Positions 14,296 to 17,561 of a stretch of DNA of 17,561 nucleotides are shown here, in pieces (position 1 is the first letter of the stretch; each line of letters begins with the position of its first letter). This DNA is from Bacillota bacterium (GTDB lineage: Bacteria > Bacillota > Clostridia > Oscillospirales > Ruminococcaceae): positions 1 through 17,561 of the forward strand of contig JAEZQD010000062.1 of NCBI GenBank assembly GCA_023413185.1. The letters run 5' to 3'. A model generated the notes under the pieces. That model was not told where the DNA came from. It saw only the letters and a program-made list of their open reading frames with translations, and made no database searches. Both the position numbers and the translations under genes were made by a program.

Positions 14296-14700
14296 ATGAA
14301 GAGAATTTTAACTGCCGTCGCCGCGGCCGTATTATCGGCCATGCTTATCGTCATTGGCATAACCTATGGAGAAAAACCGTTTGCAAGGCTAAACACGAGT
14401 GATATTGCAAGCGCGACACTTTATGCCGCGCCACCGTCGGCGGAGATTGCCATCAGCGACCAGCAGATTCTGTCCGAGCTGGTCGACATTCTTCATTCGG
14501 TCAAGGTCTACGACAAGAACGAGAACGGGCGCGAGTACGACGGGCAGCTGGTGCGGTTTACCCTGACGCTAAAGGACGGCTCGGTGCTCGATGTCGGGGC
14601 ATACAACCCGTTTTTATACATCAATGAAATCGGGTACAAAACCGCATACGGTCCCTGTCAGCGCCTGAACCAGCTTGGCAACCGCCTGTTGTTACGGTAA
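14296..14700 (+). CDS. Small exported or membrane-anchored protein of unknown function
   Basis: A 134-residue protein with a basic start (MKR) and a hydrophobic segment at about 5-24, which acts as an uncleaved anchor or a signal peptide; there is no lipobox cysteine. The outside part (about 27-134) begins FARLNTSDIASATLYAAPPS. It then has DQQILSELVDILHSVKVYDK, YDGQLVRFTLTLKDGS, and AYNPFLYINEIGYKTAYGPC. This pattern of a short beta-rich domain resembles exported domains seen in many Clostridia, but I cannot name the family. One cysteine near the C-terminus is unpaired. AGGA at 14282-14285 lies 10 bases before the ATG. The gene is alone on its strand, preceded by the structured region at 14112-14250, and converges with the mutarotase-like gene. 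Confidence 0.8.
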   Translation: MKRILTAVAAAVLSAMLIVIGITYGEKPFARLNTSDIASATLYAAPPSAEIAISDQQILSELVDILHSVKVYDKNENGREYDGQLVRFTLTLKDGSVLDVGAYNPFLYINEIGYKTAYGPCQRLNQLGNRLLLR

Positions 14701-14720
14701 TGCCAAGCCGTCCGAAAGCC

Positions 14721-14770
14721 AAAACAAAAACGGCTGCCCTAAGGACGCTGATGCGTCCTTAGGGCAGCCG
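14721..14770 (-). terminator. Long perfect-hairpin terminator of the mutarotase-like gene
   Basis: Bases 14731-14748 pair with 14753-14770 in 18 uninterrupted base pairs around a TGAT loop. On the minus strand the stem is followed by TTTTTGTTTT (14730-14721), so it ends the gene at 14789. Only a short AATTTC follows on the plus strand, so it probably works less well for the exported protein gene. Confidence 0.88.
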
Positions 14771-14788
14771 AATTTCATGTAACCCGAA

Positions 14789-15724
14789 TTAACCGATATG
14801 CTGCTTGATAAACGCGTCAATCGACGCCTCATCCTTGGGGTCGGGCTGTTTATCTACGCGCCCAAGCTCCCACCGCTCGGTGTGCTCGGCGGTCTCTCCC
14901 GGGGCGTACTGCTTAAGCTCACCCAGCGACTCCATCTCTAAGATGTTGTTGTTGGTATAGGTTTCGTACGAACAGCCGTTGTCGGGGTAGCTACCGCCCA
15001 CAACATGGGTGTACCGTTTTACAAAAAACAGACCGTGGTTTAGGTAGCAGGCCCATCCCGCCTCGTTATCAAAGCCAAGCTTAAAGGCGCGGGTAATCTC
15101 AGGATTTTGACGCAGGGTAAAGTAACGATCGGTAAAATGCGAGCGCACACAGCTTAAATTGGTGTACGGCCAAACCGAAATGGTGCGGTTTGCAAGCAGC
15201 CCGGTGTCCTTGGTGTTCATGGGCATAATCTCAAGACCGCCTCGGTCCATTACCGTAATGCTCCACGGGGCATAGGTTTTGGGCTTATCCCACACATTGG
15301 TCACCTTATGCACAATGGTGACCGCAGGCGCCGTGTCGTCCATGGTGATCTGGAAGCGGTACTGTACGTTGTTGTGACATTGCGGCGCGCAGGTAAGCGC
15401 TACGGAGTTGCCGGTAATCTCGTACTCCACTGGGTCGTTGTCGGGGTAGGAGGTGTCCGGGAACGCCTCGGGGCTGACCCACAGGCGGTGACCGCCATGA
15501 AAATGAAACCTTGCACCGGGATAAAAGGTGCGGTCATACGCTTCGGTATCGCCGCCAAGACCGATGCTTTTATCAAAAAGCAGCATATTCTTTTCGCCGC
15601 TCAGCGTAAAATGCAGGATTCTGGGACCGTAATCCACCGTAACAAGCAGCTCTGCCGCACCGTTGTCAAGTGAGATGCAGGTGCCGTAATCCGGATGCTG
15701 AATTTTTTTAACATTAACAGGCAT
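14789..15724 (-). CDS. Galactose mutarotase-like protein (DUF4380-type)
   Basis: A 311-residue cytoplasmic protein with the beta-sandwich pattern of the aldose 1-epimerase/mutarotase superfamily, probably the DUF4380 group. Features are the strand VDYGPRILHFTLSGEKNML near the N-terminus, the conserved HFHGGHRLWVSPEAFPDTSY segment, and YAPWSITVMDRGGLEIMP in the middle. There is no signal peptide. The aldose epimerase catalytic His/Glu pair cannot be assigned with confidence, and the substrate is unknown; a sugar is the likely ligand. GAAAGGAG lies 8 bases before the ATG at 15724. It follows tmcAL by 71 bases on the same strand, with a GC-rich hairpin in that gap (CGCCG and CGGCG arms). The terminator at 14721-14770 ends the unit. 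Confidence 0.7.
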   Translation of the reverse strand: MPVNVKKIQHPDYGTCISLDNGAAELLVTVDYGPRILHFTLSGEKNMLLFDKSIGLGGDTEAYDRTFYPGARFHFHGGHRLWVSPEAFPDTSYPDNDPVEYEITGNSVALTCAPQCHNNVQYRFQITMDDTAPAVTIVHKVTNVWDKPKTYAPWSITVMDRGGLEIMPMNTKDTGLLANRTISVWPYTNLSCVRSHFTDRYFTLRQNPEITRAFKLGFDNEAGWACYLNHGLFFVKRYTHVVGGSYPDNGCSYETYTNNNILEMESLGELKQYAPGETAEHTERWELGRVDKQPDPKDEASIDAFIKQHIG

Positions 15725-15795
15725 AGTCGTGCTCCTTTCGCCGTAACGGCTGCTGCCGCGGCGTTTAAAATAAGTAAAAACAAGATAATATTTAC

Positions 15796-16989
15796 CTATT
15801 CCATTATGACAGGCTTTGCCGTAAAGTCAAGACTGCACGCACGTATTTGCTCTGAGCACAACGCAAATACGTCGCTTGCCGCCGATTCCAGTTCGGCAAA
15901 CCGCGCCGCTGTTTCGGAACCCTCCGCGCACCGTGCAAGCCCTGTTCTAATCGGCAGCGTGGCGGTGTGCTTTGCTTTGGCAAGCACCTCCTTGCCGCGG
16001 CGGTTAAAGCCGATTACCCGAATGTAAGGCGGGCTGCTTAGCTGTAGCTCGGATGAGATGCCAAGAAAGGCGCACAGTACAATTCGGCGGATACGCGAAA
16101 GGGTGTACCGTTTTGTTTTCGCGTGCAGGTACAGCTCATCGAGGCTTGCAGCGGTTTTCGCCGCCTTTACAATGCGACCCTCAAGACCCTCGGTCACGTC
16201 GGGCAGTGTGAGCAGCTCCTCCCTGCTTATGGTGCGCAGCCGCGCAAGAATGGCGCGCTCAAGCCTAGCCAGCGAACAGGGGGCATGCCCCTTTGCCATT
16301 GCATCGGCATATAGCCCCGCCGTGTTTGGCAAAAGGAAGTCGCGCCAGCTGTCCCCCGTGTGCATCCGGCTGCGTATCAACGACGCTGAGGCGATGTGAC
16401 CCGACGTGTCCCGGCTTTCGTGCCCCACCCCCGTGCGTGCAATGGTGACGGGGCAAATAGCGCTATTTAGGCGCAGCAGCCACTTGATGTACTCAATACC
16501 CAGGATGTTGTTGGGTTGCTCCAAAACCGCCGCGCAGGTGTTGCCCATCGTGTCGCCGAGCGCAAGCTGCCTGGCCTTTGGGAACACAAGCCCTTGGTCG
16601 AGGTACCCCTTTAATACGCCGCCAAACGATTGTGCGTCCAACGCCTTTGCCGCGGCGGTCAGCAAGGGGGTATCCCCGCACTCACTACCAAACACCAACG
16701 TGTCCACACAGCCGAGTGCCTCGAGCAGGGCGACACCGCCATACGCAAAACGCTCGGCGGAAGAAACGGCATAAGCAAGCGGCAGTTCTATCACCAAATC
16801 TGCGCCGCCAAGCAGTGCGGCGGTTGCACGGGTAAACTTATCAAAAGCCGCGCACTCGCCGCGCTGGGTAAACGAGCCGCCCATAACCGCGACGATGTGC
16901 GATGCGCCTAGTGTGCGCGCGGTACGTATTTGGTAAGCGTGTCCGTTGTGAAACGGGTTGTATTCCGCGACGATTCCGGCTATCTGCAC
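15796..16989 (-). CDS. tmcAL: tRNA(Met) cytidine acetate ligase TmcAL
   Basis: A 397-residue enzyme (formerly YlbM/DUF795) that uses acetate and ATP to make N4-acetylcytidine at the wobble base C34 of elongator tRNA-Met. The N-terminal nucleotidyltransferase motif is EYNPFHNGH (9-17), followed by HIVAVMGGSFTQRGE and the DLVIELPLAYAVSSAERFA segment, all typical. NNILGIEYIKWL is the third conserved block. GTG at 16989 is preferred over the ATG at 17004. It has GGGGGGA 6 bases before it and gives an N-terminus in register with Bacillus TmcAL, while the ATG has no ribosome binding site. It is divergent from ackA, a common arrangement in Firmicutes. A hairpin at 17017-17042 lies in its leader. Confidence 0.94.
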   Translation of the reverse strand: MQIAGIVAEYNPFHNGHAYQIRTARTLGASHIVAVMGGSFTQRGECAAFDKFTRATAALLGGADLVIELPLAYAVSSAERFAYGGVALLEALGCVDTLVFGSECGDTPLLTAAAKALDAQSFGGVLKGYLDQGLVFPKARQLALGDTMGNTCAAVLEQPNNILGIEYIKWLLRLNSAICPVTIARTGVGHESRDTSGHIASASLIRSRMHTGDSWRDFLLPNTAGLYADAMAKGHAPCSLARLERAILARLRTISREELLTLPDVTEGLEGRIVKAAKTAASLDELYLHAKTKRYTLSRIRRIVLCAFLGISSELQLSSPPYIRVIGFNRRGKEVLAKAKHTATLPIRTGLARCAEGSETAARFAELESAASDVFALCSEQIRACSLDFTAKPVIME

Positions 16990-17016
16990 ACCGTATCCCC
17001 CCATATATTTCTATTT

Positions 17017-17042
17017 AGAGCAACTTGCACCGCCGGTGCTCT
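17017..17042 (-). repeat. Hairpin in the tmcAL leader
   Basis: AGAGCA (17017-17022) pairs with TGCTCT (17037-17042); alternatively GCACC (17027-17031) pairs with GGTGC (17035-17039) around a three-base loop. The two foldings overlap at 17037-17039 and so exclude each other. No T run follows on either strand, so it is not a terminator. Confidence 0.4.
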
Positions 17043-17131
17043 GGAAGTTTTGAGAAAAAGCCGTGTTTTTTGAATTATAACTTGAATTTTAGTTACCGTT
17101 GTAATAATATAAAGATTGGTGGTGCCATGTC

Positions 17132-17150
17132 AAGCCTGCGGGCTTTTTTT
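17132..17150 (+). terminator. Orphan intrinsic terminator upstream of ackA
   Basis: AAGCC (17132-17136) and GGCTT (17141-17145) form a short stem followed by seven T residues (17144-17150). It reads on the plus strand, yet no plus-strand gene lies upstream nearer than 14700. It may be an attenuator in a long ackA leader or the end of a small RNA. Confidence 0.6.
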
Positions 17151-17261
17151 CGTTTCTACGTGAGTTTGGCGCGTGTGACGGTCGTATATTCGCCCGCTGT
17201 GAGCAATAGTCCTCTGAATCGGTAAAGACACATCCATCTTACCACTACATTCACCGGGCGT

Positions 17262-17296
17262 TTCTATAAACAAAACGGTTTTTTTTACTTATAGAA
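17262..17296. repeat. Inverted repeat before ackA
   Basis: TTCTATAA (17262-17269) and TTATAGAA (17289-17296) are perfect inverted copies 19 bases apart, with an AAAACGGTTTT dyad between them. They lie about 50 bases before the ackA start and may be an operator or a leader hairpin. Confidence 0.35.
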
Positions 17297-17343
17297 CCCT
17301 CTCAAGGAAACATGGCAATATATATAGTTTTGGAGGAGAAAGC

Positions 17344-17561
17344 ATGAAGGTACTTGTAATCAACGCGGGCAGTTCCTCGCTAAAATACCAGCTTATCAAC
17401 ATGGAAGATGAGCAGGTTATTGCGAAGGGTAACTGTGAGAAGATTGGCGTTGACGGGTTTATTACCCACAAAACAGCTGACGGCAGGGTGATTGCCGAGC
17501 AGGTTGACTTCCCCACTCACTCAGAGGCGTTTATGAAGCTGACTGAGGTTCTTACGAGCGG
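17344..17561 (+). CDS. ackA: Acetate kinase, N-terminal part (cut by the window end)
   Basis: The first 72 codons of acetate kinase, which interconverts acetyl phosphate plus ADP and acetate plus ATP; in fermenting anaerobes this is a main ATP-yielding step. The family signature VLVINAGSSSLKYQL (3-17) includes N7 and the S10-S12 phosphate-binding serines. The rest, including the catalytic arginines and His, lies outside the window. GGAGGAG (17332-17338) is 5 bases before the ATG. The gene is divergent from tmcAL and preceded by a structured 339-base intergenic region. No pta gene is seen on this side. Confidence 0.96.
   Translation, partial: MKVLVINAGSSSLKYQLINMEDEQVIAKGNCEKIGVDGFITHKTADGRVIAEQVDFPTHSEAFMKLTEVLTS

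Larger units (their letters stand above)
17005..17343. other. Intergenic region between tmcAL and ackA
   Basis: No gene is seen in these 339 bases. The region is rich in small structures, described separately: a tmcAL leader hairpin (17017-17042), an orphan plus-strand terminator (17132-17150) and an 8-base inverted repeat (17262-17296). A further short stem pairs GGTAA (17221-17225) with TTACC (17239-17243). A consensus TATAAT on the minus strand (17079-17074) may be the -10 of tmcAL, with a poor -35. On the plus strand TTGAAT (17082-17087), 17 bases, then TAATAT (17105-17110) is a fair promoter candidate. Confidence 0.55.

Noticed and set aside
17025..17225. A 66-codon plus-strand frame between tmcAL and ackA
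   Set aside because: No ribosome binding site, it runs through the intrinsic terminator at 17132-17150, and its product is uninformative.
13984..17296. Shared TTCTATA/TATAGAA half-sites at 13984-13993, 17262-17269 and 17289-17296
   Set aside because: AT-rich short words in AT-rich intergenic DNA; no known operator matches, and spacing differs between the sites.

Overview
The window looks like chromosomal DNA from an anaerobic, mid-GC member of the Clostridia (Firmicutes), possibly Oscillospiraceae-like. The basis is a perfect CIRCE/HrcA operator, strong AGGAGG-type ribosome binding sites, AT-rich intergenic regions between GC-rich genes, formate-tetrahydrofolate ligase, a divergent tmcAL/ackA pair, a multi-domain CoA-disulfide reductase, and a clostridial-type HD-GYP protein. 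The taxon is an inference from gene content; no rRNA, tRNA, CRISPR array, prophage or insertion sequence was seen.

Layout. (1) 1-59: the 5' end of a minus-strand gene that leaves the window. (2) 110-894: a small heat-shock protein gene behind a CIRCE operator and a long leader that may fold into an RNA thermometer; its terminator is shared with a convergent flavin-binding protein gene (953-1420). (3) 1767-4196: one 809-residue protein joining CoA-disulfide reductase, rhodanese, TusA-like and DsrE2-like domains, with a sulfur-handling cysteine in each. (4) 6806 down to 4262, minus strand: HD-GYP phosphodiesterase, ParA-type ATPase, and a Pro/Ala-rich protein ending in a ComFB domain; the last two genes overlap. 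(5) 9223 down to 6985, minus strand: a glycosyltransferase-2/GtrA fusion and an acyltransferase-3 membrane protein, probably for cell-surface glycan or lipid modification. (6) Family 4 uracil-DNA glycosylase (minus strand), divergent from a plus-strand series fhs-tsaE-tsaB-upp (10268-13878) ending at a strong terminator. (7) 13939-14295: a long intergenic region with nested helices, in front of a small exported protein gene of unknown function. (8) Minus-strand genes for a mutarotase-like protein and tmcAL, then a divergent ackA cut by the window end.

How the genes work together. Most of the window is housekeeping: one-carbon metabolism (fhs), tRNA modification (tsaE and tsaB for t6A, tmcAL for ac4C), uracil salvage (upp), DNA repair (udg) and acetate metabolism (ackA). 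The part most like an undescribed system is the HD-GYP/ParA/ComFB operon. It pairs a predicted c-di-GMP hydrolase with an orphan ParA ATPase that has no ParB in the window. In the place where ParB would usually be encoded there is a disordered protein carrying a ComFB domain, a family recently linked to cyclic dinucleotide binding. The two other signals worth testing are non-coding: the hsp20 leader and the nested helices at 14112-14250.
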